A stretch of 64,000 nucleotides of DNA from Pseudomonas fluorescens (GCF_001307275.1 NZ_CP012831.1:5882501-5946500), one strand, 5' to 3'. Counted from the stretch's first letter, positions 36,138 to 45,769 are shown. The notes: generated by a model from the letters alone, not told the origin. Program-made: numbers and translations.

Positions 36138-36938
36138 TCAGTAAGTGCGCGACGGCGTTTGAGCGGTGGCGGGTTCGCGGTAGAGGGCAAGGGTGGCAAG
36201 GGCACTCTGGCGCAGCAGGCTGATGTCGATGGCCACGGCGATGAACTGGCAACCCCAGCCCTGATAACGGCGGGCGTCTTCTGCGTTGGGTGCGAGGATG
36301 CCGCAAGCCTTGCCGGCCGCGAGGGTGGCATTGACCGCGAACTGGATACGTTCCTGGACTTCGGGGTGACCAGGATTGCCCGCATGGCCAAGTCCGATGG
36401 ACAGGTCGGCGGGGCCGATGAACACCGCGTCCACCCCTTCGACGGCGGCGATGGCCTCGACGTTCTCCACACCGGTGCGCGACTCCACCTGGACGATCAG
36501 GCACAGCTCTTCATGGGCCGTGGTGAGGTAGTTGGCGACGCCATCCCAGCGGGTGGCGCGGGTCAGGCCTCCGCCGACACCACGCATGCCGTGGGGCGGA
36601 TAACGCATGGCGCGCACCAGGGCCTGGGCTTGTTCAGCGGTCTCGACCATGGGAATCATCAGGGTCTGGGCGCCGACGTCCAACAGCTGCTTGATGAGGT
36701 TGGCATCGCCGGTCACCGCTCGCACCACTGGCGCGGTGGCATAGGGCGCTACGGCCTGGAGCTGGCTGAGCACGCTGGGCACGGTGTTGGGGGCGTGTTC
36801 GCCGTCGATCAGCATCCAGTCGTAACCGGTGCCAGCGACGATTTCGGCGGCGTAACCGCTGGCGAAACCGGCCCAGATGCCGTACTGCGTATGCTTGGAG
36901 GTCAGCGCGGCCTTGAAGGCGTTGTGGGGCATGGTCAT
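36138..36938 (-). CDS. rhmA: 2-keto-3-deoxy-L-rhamnonate aldolase (HpcH/HpaI family)
   Basis: 266 residues. Class II aldolase that splits 2-keto-3-deoxy-L-rhamnonate into pyruvate and L-lactaldehyde. Family features: GIWAGFASGYAAEIVAGTG, DWMLIDGEHAPN with catalytic His, QTLMIPMVETAEQA, MRGVGGGLTRA and the metal-binding Glu and Asp in IVQVESRTGVEN and AVFIGPADLSIG. GAGGAG precedes the ATG. Eleven bases separate it from both neighbours. The substrate is inferred from the rhamnonate dehydratase upstream; HpcH-type aldolases are promiscuous. Confidence 0.82.
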   Translation of the reverse strand: MTMPHNAFKAALTSKHTQYGIWAGFASGYAAEIVAGTGYDWMLIDGEHAPNTVPSVLSQLQAVAPYATAPVVRAVTGDANLIKQLLDVGAQTLMIPMVETAEQAQALVRAMRYPPHGMRGVGGGLTRATRWDGVANYLTTAHEELCLIVQVESRTGVENVEAIAAVEGVDAVFIGPADLSIGLGHAGNPGHPEVQERIQFAVNATLAAGKACGILAPNAEDARRYQGWGCQFIAVAIDISLLRQSALATLALYREPATAQTPSRTY

Positions 36939-36949
36939 GGTGGACTCCT

Positions 36950-38134
36950 CTAGCGGTTATAAGGCCTATGCAGTTGGCACTCAGGGTTCAGCGTCACGCC
37001 GAAGCCGGGCTGATCGAGGACCGACAGCCGCATGCGGCCTTGCACCGGTACCGGCTCGCCCAGCAATTGCGGGTGGAACATCGGCACCACTTCGTCCGCC
37101 TTGGGCGCCATCATCAGGAACTCGGCGAACGGGCTGTTATGCCGGGTGGCGACGAAGTGGTAGCTATAGACCGAAGAGCCGTGGGGGATCACCAGCGCGT
37201 TGTGGGCGTCGGCCAAAGCCGAGATTTTCACCAGTTCGGTGAGCCCGCCACACCAGCCGACGTCGGGCTGGATAATGTCGCAGCAGCCCATTTCCAGGAG
37301 CATGCGGAAGCCCCAGCGGGTGGCCTCGTGCTCGCCGGTGGTCACCAGCATGCCCTTGGGGACGTTTTTGCGCAGCGCCGCGTAGCCCCAGTAGTCGTCG
37401 GGCGGCAGGGCCTCTTCGATCCATTTCAAGCCGTGCTCATGGGCGCCGACCGCGAGTTTGGTGGCGTAGTTGAGGTCCAGGCTCATCCAGCAATCGAGCA
37501 TCAGCCAAAAGTCCGGACCGACCCGTTCGCGCATCGTCGCCAGTGCCTCGAGATTCTTGCGCAGGCCTTCTTCGCCTTCGGCCGGGCCGTGATGCAAAGG
37601 CATCTTGCCGCCGATGAAGCCCATTTTCTGCGCCAGGTCAGGCCGTGCACCGGTGGCGTAGAACTGCAACTCATCGCGCACCGCGCCGCCGAGCAGTTGA
37701 TGCACCGGTTCCTGGCGGATCTTGCCGAGCAAGTCCCAGAGCGCCAGGTCCACGCCGGAAATCGTGTTGATCACCAGGCCCTTTCGGCCGTAATAGAGTG
37801 TCGATTGGTACATCTGGTCCCAGATCTTTTCGATGTCGGTGACCCGGGCTCCCTCGACGAATCGCGCTAGGTGCTTCTCAACGATGTAAGCCGCCGGCTC
37901 GCCGCCGGTGGTCACGGCAAACCCGACCGTGCCATCGTTGGCCTCGATCTCTACCACCAGGGTGCCGAGTACGTTGATGCCGAAGCTGCGGCGACTCTGG
38001 CGGTAGTCCGGGTATTTGCTCATCGGTGTGGCGATGTGATCGTCGATCCAGTGGCCGTCCGCCTGGTCGTGATAATCCGCGCCGCCGCCTCGCAGGACGA
38101 AGGCGCGGACGTGTTTGATCGTGGGGATACCCAT
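36950..38134 (-). CDS. rhmD: L-rhamnonate dehydratase (enolase superfamily)
   Basis: 394 residues. Removes water from L-rhamnonate to give 2-keto-3-deoxy-L-rhamnonate. Long stretches match E. coli RhmD: GGGADYHDQADGHWIDDHIA, TPMSKYPDYRQSRRSFGINV, LQFYATGARPDLAQKMGFIG, WLMLDCWMSLDLNYATKLAV (metal ligand Asp), LKWIEEALPPDDYWGY and QPDVGWCGGLTELVKI; catalytic His in VIPHGSSVYSYH. Transcribed after the MFS gene, before the aldolase. Confidence 0.9.
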   Translation of the reverse strand: MGIPTIKHVRAFVLRGGGADYHDQADGHWIDDHIATPMSKYPDYRQSRRSFGINVLGTLVVEIEANDGTVGFAVTTGGEPAAYIVEKHLARFVEGARVTDIEKIWDQMYQSTLYYGRKGLVINTISGVDLALWDLLGKIRQEPVHQLLGGAVRDELQFYATGARPDLAQKMGFIGGKMPLHHGPAEGEEGLRKNLEALATMRERVGPDFWLMLDCWMSLDLNYATKLAVGAHEHGLKWIEEALPPDDYWGYAALRKNVPKGMLVTTGEHEATRWGFRMLLEMGCCDIIQPDVGWCGGLTELVKISALADAHNALVIPHGSSVYSYHFVATRHNSPFAEFLMMAPKADEVVPMFHPQLLGEPVPVQGRMRLSVLDQPGFGVTLNPECQLHRPYNR

Positions 38135-38150
38135 TGTGCAGCTCCTTGAG

Positions 38151-39446
38151 TTAAACCGTGGCCGGTGTGTTCGAAGCGCGTTGGCCGGGGGAGTGGATGC
38201 CCAGTACCAGCAACGCGGCGATGACGGTGGTGGCGGCGAGCAGGTAAAGGCCGGCCGCAGGAGAGTGGAAGGCGCCTTCGGCCCAATTCTTCAGCACCGG
38301 GGCAATGAAGCCGCCGAGGGCACCGAAGGAGTTGATCAGCGCAATGCCTGCCGCAGCGGCACTGCCAGCCAGGTAACTGGAGGGGAAGGTCCAGAATACC
38401 GGCTGCACGGCGATGAAGCCGGAAGCGGCGAAGCACAGGGCGATGATGCCCAGAAGTGGGCTGGACACACTGACCGAGCAGGCGATCCCGGCGGCGGCCA
38501 TCAATAGGGTCAACGTAGCCGTGCGGCGACGCTGGCCAGTGCGGTCGCTGTAACCGGGAATCAGGTAGGCCGCGCACAGCGCACAAACCCACGGAATAGC
38601 CGTGACCAGACCCACCAACAAGCCAACCTTGCTGCCCAGCAACCCGGCCACTTGGCTCGGCAGGTAAAACACTACGCCGTAGACGCTGGCCTGGATCAGC
38701 AGGTAGATCAGGCACAGGTAGAGCACCGAAGGCTGGCACAACACGCTGAGCAGGCTGCGGCCATGGGATTGTTTGTGTTGGTCCTCGGCATCAAGCAGTT
38801 CCTGGACCTGGCGGCGCTCTTCGAGCGTCAGCCATTTCGCATCGGCGGGGCGGTTGTCCAGGTACCAGTAGGCCCACACGCCCACCGCCGACGCCATCAG
38901 GCCTTCCACGGCGAACAGCCATTGCCAGCCGTGAACACCGACGAAACCGTCCAGCTCCAACAACAGTCCCGACAGCGGGCTGCCGAAAATGAACGCCAGC
39001 GGCGCACCGAAATAGAAGAAGCCCATGGCCTTGCCCCGGGCCGCCGAGGGGAACCAATAGGTGAGGTAGAGGATCACGCCGGGGAAGAATCCGGCTTCGG
39101 CCACGCCCAGCAGGAAGCGCAGCACGTAGAAACTGGTTTCGTTGTGGGCGAAGACCATGGCCGCCGACACCAGGCCCCAGGTGACCATGATCCGGCACAT
39201 CCACAACCGCGCGCCGACGCGGTGCAGGATCAGGTTGCTGGGCACTTCCAGCAGTGCGTAACCGGCGAAGAACACGCCCGCACCAAACGCGAATGCGGCG
39301 TCGCCGATACCGGTGTCGGCCTGGAAGGCCTGTTTGGCGAAGCCAACGTTGGCCCGGTCGAGAAAAGCCATGATGTACATCAGCAACAGGAAGGGCAGCA
39401 GGCGCCAGGAAATCTTGGCCAGCACAGACACAGGAAGAGTCTTCAT
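38151..39446 (-). CDS. MFS transporter, anion:cation symporter family (rhamnonate uptake, RhmT-like)
   Basis: 431 residues and twelve hydrophobic spans. N-terminal LLPFLLLMYIMAFLDRANVG and GVAEAGFFPGVILYLTYWF are the hallmarks of the ACS family, which imports sugar acids and other carboxylates with protons. A central hydrophilic loop with TLEERRQVQELLDAEDQHKQ separates the two halves. First gene of the rhamnonate operon, with the LysR gene divergent. By context it takes up L-rhamnonate; the transport substrate itself cannot be read from sequence. Confidence 0.85.
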   Translation of the reverse strand: MKTLPVSVLAKISWRLLPFLLLMYIMAFLDRANVGFAKQAFQADTGIGDAAFAFGAGVFFAGYALLEVPSNLILHRVGARLWMCRIMVTWGLVSAAMVFAHNETSFYVLRFLLGVAEAGFFPGVILYLTYWFPSAARGKAMGFFYFGAPLAFIFGSPLSGLLLELDGFVGVHGWQWLFAVEGLMASAVGVWAYWYLDNRPADAKWLTLEERRQVQELLDAEDQHKQSHGRSLLSVLCQPSVLYLCLIYLLIQASVYGVVFYLPSQVAGLLGSKVGLLVGLVTAIPWVCALCAAYLIPGYSDRTGQRRRTATLTLLMAAAGIACSVSVSSPLLGIIALCFAASGFIAVQPVFWTFPSSYLAGSAAAAGIALINSFGALGGFIAPVLKNWAEGAFHSPAAGLYLLAATTVIAALLVLGIHSPGQRASNTPATV

Positions 39447-39535
39447 CGCGGGAGTCCTTTAGCAGGTATTTGTTCTTATGGGCTGGACTGTACGGCGGGC
39501 GATTGATGCGTTACAAATCGAATCTCGCTAACAAT

Positions 39536-39554
39536 CGATACCCTCAAGGTATCG
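39536..39554. promoter_or_regulatory. Inverted repeat in the divergent rhm/LysR promoter region
   Basis: CGATACC, five bases, GGTATCG: perfect 7-bp arms, 18 bases upstream of the LysR start and 90 bases upstream of the MFS start. A good candidate for the LysR operator, with auto-repression. Confidence 0.6.
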
Positions 39555-39572
39555 GTAATCAGAGGCCAATCC

Positions 39573-40517
39573 ATGACCCATCCCGTGCTGTCACGCAGCC
39601 TGTTCAACCGTCTGCGCTACAAACATTTGCACATGCTGGTGGCCTTGAGCGCCAGTCAGAACCTGCACCGGGCTTCCCAGAGCCTGAACATGTCGCAACC
39701 GGCAGCGACCCGGATGCTGCACGAGATCGAGGACATGTTCGGTTGCGACCTGTTCGAGCGCATGCCCCGGGGCATGCGCCCGACCGCCCTGGGCCAGGAG
39801 CTGATTCGCTTCGCCGAATTGGCCCTCAGCGGTCTGGACCGCTGCGCCGAAGACCTGCTGGCCCGTCAGCAGGGCGGTTATGGCTACCTGTCCATCGGCA
39901 CCATCATGGGGGCAGCGCCGGACCTGGTCATGGACTCCATCGCCCGGATCAAGGCGCTCAATCCGCAGCTGCGGATCCGCATCATGGGGGACACCAGCGA
40001 CCAGGTGATCCAGTTGCTGGAGCAGGGCCGCATCGACCTGGCCATCGCCCGGCGCAACGCCTCCACCGACAGCGAGCACTATGACTTCGAGCAACTGGGC
40101 AATGAACGACTGCTGGTGGTGGTCCACGCCGGCCATCCCCTGGCCCGGCGCAAAAAACTGGACCTGGCCGAACTGGTCAGCGACTGGCCGTGGATCCTGC
40201 AGCCGGAAACCAGCCCGGCGCGCATCGGCCTCGATCAAGCGTTGCAACGTCTTGCGCTGCCGACGCCCGCAGACATCATCGAATGTAGCTCGGTGTATTC
40301 CATGCAACAGCTGATTCAACTGACCGACGCGATCATGGTGCTCTCGGAAACCGCCTTGCGCGATTACCTGAAGATGGGCCTTGTGGTGGCGCTCCCGGTG
40401 GCGCTGGACGTGCAATTGGCGCCGTTTGGCTTGTTGCGGCGCAAGGGGGAGCCGGTGAGCCGGGAGCTGGGGTTGTTCATTGATCTGCTGCGCACGCAGG
40501 CCGCGGCGGGAAGGTAG
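39573..40517 (+). CDS. LysR-family regulator of the rhamnonate operon
   Basis: 314 residues. Helix-turn-helix at about 22-65 (MLVALSASQNLHRASQSLNM, SQPAATRMLHEIEDMFGCDL), then the effector domain (GYLSIGTIMGAAPDLVMDSI). It resembles GalR/PcaQ-like LysR regulators of sugar-acid and aromatic catabolism. Divergent from the MFS-rhmD-rhmA-aldA operon and preceded by a perfect inverted repeat. Likely activates the operon in response to rhamnonate or its keto-deoxy product. Confidence 0.87.
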   Translation: MTHPVLSRSLFNRLRYKHLHMLVALSASQNLHRASQSLNMSQPAATRMLHEIEDMFGCDLFERMPRGMRPTALGQELIRFAELALSGLDRCAEDLLARQQGGYGYLSIGTIMGAAPDLVMDSIARIKALNPQLRIRIMGDTSDQVIQLLEQGRIDLAIARRNASTDSEHYDFEQLGNERLLVVVHAGHPLARRKKLDLAELVSDWPWILQPETSPARIGLDQALQRLALPTPADIIECSSVYSMQQLIQLTDAIMVLSETALRDYLKMGLVVALPVALDVQLAPFGLLRRKGEPVSRELGLFIDLLRTQAAAGR

Positions 40518-40645
40518 CGCCTGAGCGCTTGCTGCGCTGACGCCCGCAACCCCTTGCAACGGTTGCGCGGTTTCAAAAACCGATCGGTTTGGAGAGCATC
40601 GGCCACGTCAACGCACTCAATCGCCCCCAAGGATGGAGGTCCACC

Positions 40646-43600
40646 ATGTCTACCCTCGATACCCATGTCGAGTTTATCCAGGCCAGGCTGCCCGCCTGGC
40701 TGAAACGAGCCCCACGGCCCCAGCAGGAGCGCTTCAGGGTGCTCACCCGGCAACTGCAACACGACAGCGATGCACTCAACGCATTGCTCAAGGACCTGCC
40801 CACGCCCTATGCCTTTACCCTCGACCTGCTCAAGGAGCAGCCGCAGGTGCAAGGCTGGAGCCAGGTCAATGGCCGCGGCGATGTCGCGGATGCGCTACGT
40901 CGGGCAAGGGTCCGGCGCAGTTCGTTCGTCACGGACCCCGCGCTATCGGTCGTCGAGGCGGCCATGCGCAACTATCCTCCCGACGATGCAGTCACCGGCA
41001 GCGCGTTCGATCGAAAAGGCGAACTTTTCATCAAGGGCAAGCCCGGGGAGTTCTATCGTTGGGGCGCCCCAGCGGATACCGCGCCGCTGCCCATGACCCC
41101 GGCCAGCTTCGCTCGCCTGTGCCGCAGCGTGGATGTGGGCGGGGCCTACCGGCGCTCGCTCGAGTGGCGGCTGCCGCGTATCGGCCATCAGGTGCCCATC
41201 GTCGCCACGGCCTACATGGCCTATGCACGCAGCCAGCTCGCCTATGACGCCTACGAGGCGAAGCTGGATGGACGTCTGGACAACACCGGTGAGCGCTTGC
41301 TGGCCCACGTCGGCGTGCAGTTGGAAGATCGGCCCGTGGCGCCGCTGGCCTGCGAGGTCAAGGCGCTGGCGTTGCTGTCGGCGCCGTTGTTCGGCGTTCG
41401 GGTGTACTGGGGACTGGAAGGAGATGCCAATGGTGTTCGCCCGATCGTGCTGCACATGCCCCATGATGCAGTGGCACCGCTCAAGCAGTTTCCCAGCTTG
41501 CAGGCACTGTCGGCCGAGCTGACTGAGCGGGTCCGCAAACGCAGTTACCGCCAGACCCTGTTGCGTTATCTGCCGCTGCGTCTACAGGCCAGCCTGGGAT
41601 CGGCCCTGCACGATCAGGTGGAGTGGAAGGTCACGGACAACCTCAACCTCTTCCAGGAAATCCATGCCCGCATCACCGGTTGGCGCGAGGGTGAGCGAGG
41701 CGAGGACGACAACCCTCGACGCATTCGGATCCCCACGCCCAAGGTGGCCTGGGGCCTGGATGACCTGCGCGAGGATCCCTGGCACTCCACCTACCATGAA
41801 TGGCGCGGTCATACCTTGGCCAACGCCTCGGCGTTGATGGTCCCGACCCGGGACCAGGACTGGCGGGCGCTGCTGGCCCGCCTCGAATACTGGGAAGGCC
41901 TGGTCGAGCGTTCGCTGATGGTCGCCGCGACCTTTTTCCCGTTCTGCGCGCCGGTGGGCATGGTTGCCGCCGCGGTGGGCGGGGTGCGCCTGGTGTATGA
42001 AATATTCGAAGGGATCCAGGCGTTCAATGAAGGTCACGCGCAAGAAGGTATCGAGCATATCTTCAACGCCTTGTTCGGGGTTGCCCAGGGCGCTTACCTG
42101 GGTTTCATTGGCGCAGCCATCGAGCCCATGCCCGTCGCTGACGGCACCACCCGCCTGTGGAATGGCGACGTGCGCGCCTTCGAAGCACAGCGCTTGCCTC
42201 CGGTGGAGGCCGAGCAGGACGCCTGGGGTGTCTGGCGCACCGCTGACGAGGCCTGGGTGTGGATCGAGGATCGTTACTTCGAGGTCCAAGGCACGCGGGA
42301 CAAGGTGAATCTGCGCCTGCCTCCCGGGCATAGGGGCGTTGCACCGCCGCTGGAATGGAACCGCACGCGAGGCTGGCAGTGGGCGCATCGCAACCCCTTG
42401 CAGCGAAGTGGCCTGGAGCTGTTGCGAACCTTCGCCGAGACGCCCGCCGAACTTGACGACTCTACGATCCTGGCCTTGCAACGCCAGGTCGGTATCAGCG
42501 AAGCGCATCTGCGCTACCTGCAAGTGGAGGCGCGGCCAATGCCGGCCATACTGGCCGATGCCCTGGACGAGGTGCGGAACTGGCAATGGGTGCGGCGCAC
42601 CATCGAACGCCTGCGCCGTGGCGAAGCACCGCAAGGGATGCATTTTCGCATCGTCCAGACCCTCGTGGAGTTGCCGGGCTGGCCGGAAGACATGACCTTG
42701 CGCTACCACGATGGCGTCAATCTCTACCCGGTAGGCGATACGGCCGACACCCGTTCCATCCTCCTGACCAAAACCGACCTGGCCCACGACGCCTGGGCCG
42801 CTCGCATCCTGGAAGGCCTGAGCAGCGATGAGCAAACCGTACTGTTGGGGCAAAGCAGTATCGGTTTGCAACCCTTGGAGCAAAGTCGCCTGTTGGCCAG
42901 CCGTTGGGCCACCCGCCTGGAGCGTGACGCCAGGCGGGTGACGATGGCCATGGGCAGGTCCACCCGACTCGATCCACTGGCAGTTCCCTTGGTCCAGGCA
43001 TTCCCCAGCCTGCCTGAATCCATCGCCAACGAGCTCGTTCGCGACGTGACAGGCAAAGACCGGCTGCGCTTGCTCGAGGGGCGGGTGGCTGGGGACCTCG
43101 GCAGGCGGGCGGCCGAAGCGTTGCGCGAGCTGCGCTTGAGCCGTGCGCTGCGCGCCCTGGAACGTGGCGAAAGCAGCGTCGATCGGGATCGCATCGTCAT
43201 GGGCCTGCTGGCGGATATGCCCAGGCTCCGCGGTCGCCTGCACCTGCGCCTGTGGTTGCGCGAGCTGGCGGATCCGGTCGAGTTGGGGGACGCCGGGCCG
43301 CTGAAAGTCATCCGCCAGGAAGGTGAACTGTACCGCCCCTTCGACGAAACCGGCGAAGAACTGGCGAACGCCGTCGCCCTGGAGGCTGCGCTGCTAAGTG
43401 CCATGCCGGATGAGGCTCGCAGCGCCCTGGGCCTGAACATCTGGGAGGCGGACCGGCTGCGCAGCCAACTGCTGGCACAGGCCCTGGAAGACCGGCAAGC
43501 CCTGCGTCCGTACTTGGCGATGCGTCGCCTGGGCAGCCTCGGGTCTCGTCCGCAATGGCTGAACGGACACTTGGTTTACCCGCTCAGCGGCCGTGGCCGG

Positions 43601-45769
43601 CTGCCGTTGCAGGAGTGGCAAGGCAGCACGCGTCAGCGTCTGGAGCGGCTCTATCCCGCCCACGCGGGCAATGCACTGGAACGGCTGCAGCTTGGCCTGA
43701 CTGAACAGGCCGGACTCGAGGGCATCAGCCTCAACGATGTGATCACCCGCCTGGAGCACGAATGGACCACCCTGGACCAGGGGCTGCGCCAATGGGTCGA
43801 CCAGGAAGGCTTTCATCACCCCGCCGAACAGATACTGGACCGTGAGGCACTGGTCGCGCAGCGCCAGGTCATCGCGAGGGAAATTCGCCGGGCCTGGCAG
43901 CGCGCGCCTGACCCGGGCCGGGAGGGCGCAGAGTTGGTATTGCGGATAGAAAACATCAACGTCGGCCGGCTGCCCCCCGTCAATGTTCGTTTCGAGCACA
44001 TCGAATCAGTGGTGCTGGCCAACCTGGAGCTGGTCGAGGATCCTTCAGATTTCCTGCGCATGTTCCCCGGCATCGAATCGCTTAGCCTGCGGGGCAATCA
44101 CCTCACCGCCGTCCCCGTTGCGGTAACTGAGTTGCGGGCGCTGGTGGATCTGTCGTTGGCCCGCAACCCGTTGCACCTGAACGCGGAGGTGTTTGCGCCG
44201 CTGCTGGGCGACGATCCCACGATCCCGTTATGGACCCTGGACCTGTCCGGGATCAGCAGCGGCGCGGCTTCGGGAACCAACGCCGAGGTGCTTGCCGCCA
44301 TTGGCAGCCTGGCTTCGCTACCGTCCCTGCGTGAAGTCATATGGGCCGACAACCTGGATTTCACGCCCGAGCAGTTGCAGGCCCTGACGGCCACATTGCC
44401 CGACCTGCGAGCGCTGAACCTGGCGCGCTGTGGCTTGCGGCTGGACGAGGAGGGCAGCACCTTCCTGCGCAGTGCCACCGCTTTGCAGGAACTGCGCCTG
44501 AGTGGAAACAACTGCCGGGACCTGCCGGAGCTCCCCGAGCTTGCAAACCTGATGACGCTGGAACTGGGCAGGACCGGCCTGGATCGGGTGCCCTCGTTGG
44601 CCTTGGCGGTGCTGGCCAGGCATTCCGATGTGTTCATCTCCGATACGTTCGTCGTCGATCTCAGCGGCAACCGTATCACCTCTATCCAGGATGACCTGCT
44701 CCCGGCGCTCAACCGTTTGCCGAGCCTTGACACACTTGGGGTCTGGCTTGACGACAATCCCTTGCCCAGCGCCCAGATCAATGCCCTGCGCAATGTGTTT
44801 CCCGAGGCGTTTCGCTACACCGTCGACGAGTGGCTTTACATTTCTGCCTCGCTCCAAAGGGCACTGGAGGTCGCCCGTGACGATCCCGGGATGCGGGGTT
44901 TCATCGATTGGTTTTCTGGCCGTGTCCGCGAAGCCGACGAGGATTCCCCCGCTGGACTGGCGTTTGGCGTTCGCCAGAGGGCCGGGGCGGTTCTGCAGCA
45001 CTTTATCGGCTATGGAAACGTCTATGGCCGCCTGCCTACCTTGATTGGCGATTTCGATGTGCAACTTCGCCAACTGCGCACGCGCTTGCAAATCCGCAGC
45101 CAGGACAGGCAGCAGCCAGACATCGGCGAGCTGGAGCTGCACTTCACGATGTTCGAGTCGGTGATGCGTGCACGACTGGCTCGGGACGGGGCGCCGTTTT
45201 CGAGTTTCCTGGCGGAACATCTCTCCCATTGGGACTTCGCGTTGATGGACCGCTTTATCGATCCGGTGCAACGCCAGGCGCAAATGAGCCGGGAGGCGTT
45301 CATCGATTGGCTCAGCGACGCTCAGGATACGTTCAATAGCAACGATCAAACCCCACGTACCGGCGAGATGACCTGGCGACCTTACCTGGGGTTGATGTCC
45401 CGCGACTGGCCCGAAGGACTGGCGATCTGGGAAACCGTCGATGACGATTTGGTGAATGCCTTCAGCGAGCCCATCGATCCGTCCCGCTGGCCCCAGGTCA
45501 TGCTGGATAATCTGGTTTCGCCGGACCCCGAATTACCCAGCCCCTTGGAGCCGGTCACCGAAGGCGAGCGGATCGTCTGGCGTCGCGCGGGGCTCGAAGC
45601 CGTCGCCGATGTGGATTGGAGGGGTGGCCAGCCGGTGACGCTCAACGAGGATCAGTTGCGCCGCACCATGGCCATCTACCGTTCGGTCAAGAGCCGGGAG
45701 GTCGAGGCCTTGGTGCGCCGGGTGACCAGGAGCCTGGTTACCGCCTGGTGGCCGGTGCTGCCGCTGTGA
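40646..45769 (+). CDS. Giant DUF6543 (dermonecrotic-toxin-like) protein with leucine-rich repeats
   Basis: 1707 residues from the ATG at 40646, with GGAGG six bases upstream; an upstream in-frame start is unsupported. The N-terminal ~450 residues resemble the dermonecrotic-toxin-type DUF6543 region (RLPAWLKRAPRPQQERFRVL). Hydrophobic segments at about 421-455 and 478-495 may insert in membranes. Leucine-rich repeats run from about 1140 to 1380 (IESLSLRGNHLTAVP, LQELRLSGNNCRDLP, VDLSGNRITSIQ). Related proteins often end in a NEL ubiquitin-ligase domain, but here no cysteine occurs after the repeats, so the NEL catalytic Cys is absent. No signal peptide. Role as an effector is inferred from the family. 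Confidence 0.75.
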   Translation: MSTLDTHVEFIQARLPAWLKRAPRPQQERFRVLTRQLQHDSDALNALLKDLPTPYAFTLDLLKEQPQVQGWSQVNGRGDVADALRRARVRRSSFVTDPALSVVEAAMRNYPPDDAVTGSAFDRKGELFIKGKPGEFYRWGAPADTAPLPMTPASFARLCRSVDVGGAYRRSLEWRLPRIGHQVPIVATAYMAYARSQLAYDAYEAKLDGRLDNTGERLLAHVGVQLEDRPVAPLACEVKALALLSAPLFGVRVYWGLEGDANGVRPIVLHMPHDAVAPLKQFPSLQALSAELTERVRKRSYRQTLLRYLPLRLQASLGSALHDQVEWKVTDNLNLFQEIHARITGWREGERGEDDNPRRIRIPTPKVAWGLDDLREDPWHSTYHEWRGHTLANASALMVPTRDQDWRALLARLEYWEGLVERSLMVAATFFPFCAPVGMVAAAVGGVRLVYEIFEGIQAFNEGHAQEGIEHIFNALFGVAQGAYLGFIGAAIEPMPVADGTTRLWNGDVRAFEAQRLPPVEAEQDAWGVWRTADEAWVWIEDRYFEVQGTRDKVNLRLPPGHRGVAPPLEWNRTRGWQWAHRNPLQRSGLELLRTFAETPAELDDSTILALQRQVGISEAHLRYLQVEARPMPAILADALDEVRNWQWVRRTIERLRRGEAPQGMHFRIVQTLVELPGWPEDMTLRYHDGVNLYPVGDTADTRSILLTKTDLAHDAWAARILEGLSSDEQTVLLGQSSIGLQPLEQSRLLASRWATRLERDARRVTMAMGRSTRLDPLAVPLVQAFPSLPESIANELVRDVTGKDRLRLLEGRVAGDLGRRAAEALRELRLSRALRALERGESSVDRDRIVMGLLADMPRLRGRLHLRLWLRELADPVELGDAGPLKVIRQEGELYRPFDETGEELANAVALEAALLSAMPDEARSALGLNIWEADRLRSQLLAQALEDRQALRPYLAMRRLGSLGSRPQWLNGHLVYPLSGRGRLPLQEWQGSTRQRLERLYPAHAGNALERLQLGLTEQAGLEGISLNDVITRLEHEWTTLDQGLRQWVDQEGFHHPAEQILDREALVAQRQVIAREIRRAWQRAPDPGREGAELVLRIENINVGRLPPVNVRFEHIESVVLANLELVEDPSDFLRMFPGIESLSLRGNHLTAVPVAVTELRALVDLSLARNPLHLNAEVFAPLLGDDPTIPLWTLDLSGISSGAASGTNAEVLAAIGSLASLPSLREVIWADNLDFTPEQLQALTATLPDLRALNLARCGLRLDEEGSTFLRSATALQELRLSGNNCRDLPELPELANLMTLELGRTGLDRVPSLALAVLARHSDVFISDTFVVDLSGNRITSIQDDLLPALNRLPSLDTLGVWLDDNPLPSAQINALRNVFPEAFRYTVDEWLYISASLQRALEVARDDPGMRGFIDWFSGRVREADEDSPAGLAFGVRQRAGAVLQHFIGYGNVYGRLPTLIGDFDVQLRQLRTRLQIRSQDRQQPDIGELELHFTMFESVMRARLARDGAPFSSFLAEHLSHWDFALMDRFIDPVQRQAQMSREAFIDWLSDAQDTFNSNDQTPRTGEMTWRPYLGLMSRDWPEGLAIWETVDDDLVNAFSEPIDPSRWPQVMLDNLVSPDPELPSPLEPVTEGERIVWRRAGLEAVADVDWRGGQPVTLNEDQLRRTMAIYRSVKSREVEALVRRVTRSLVTAWWPVLPL

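Noticed and set aside
35732..36472. 246-residue frame overlapping the aldehyde dehydrogenase and aldolase genes
   Set aside because: Out-of-frame shadow of two well-defined genes.
40518..40588. Possible terminator GCAACC...GGTTGC after the rhamnonate LysR gene
   Set aside because: Only a 6-bp stem with a large loop and no T-run; too weak to list.
41582..43243. 553-residue minus-strand frame
   Set aside because: Antisense of the DUF6543-LRR gene, no ribosome site and no recognisable domain.
44508..44523. Cys followed by Asp (NNCRD) in the LRR protein as a possible NEL motif
   Set aside because: It lies within a leucine-rich repeat, before the end of the repeats, so it cannot be the NEL catalytic Cys.
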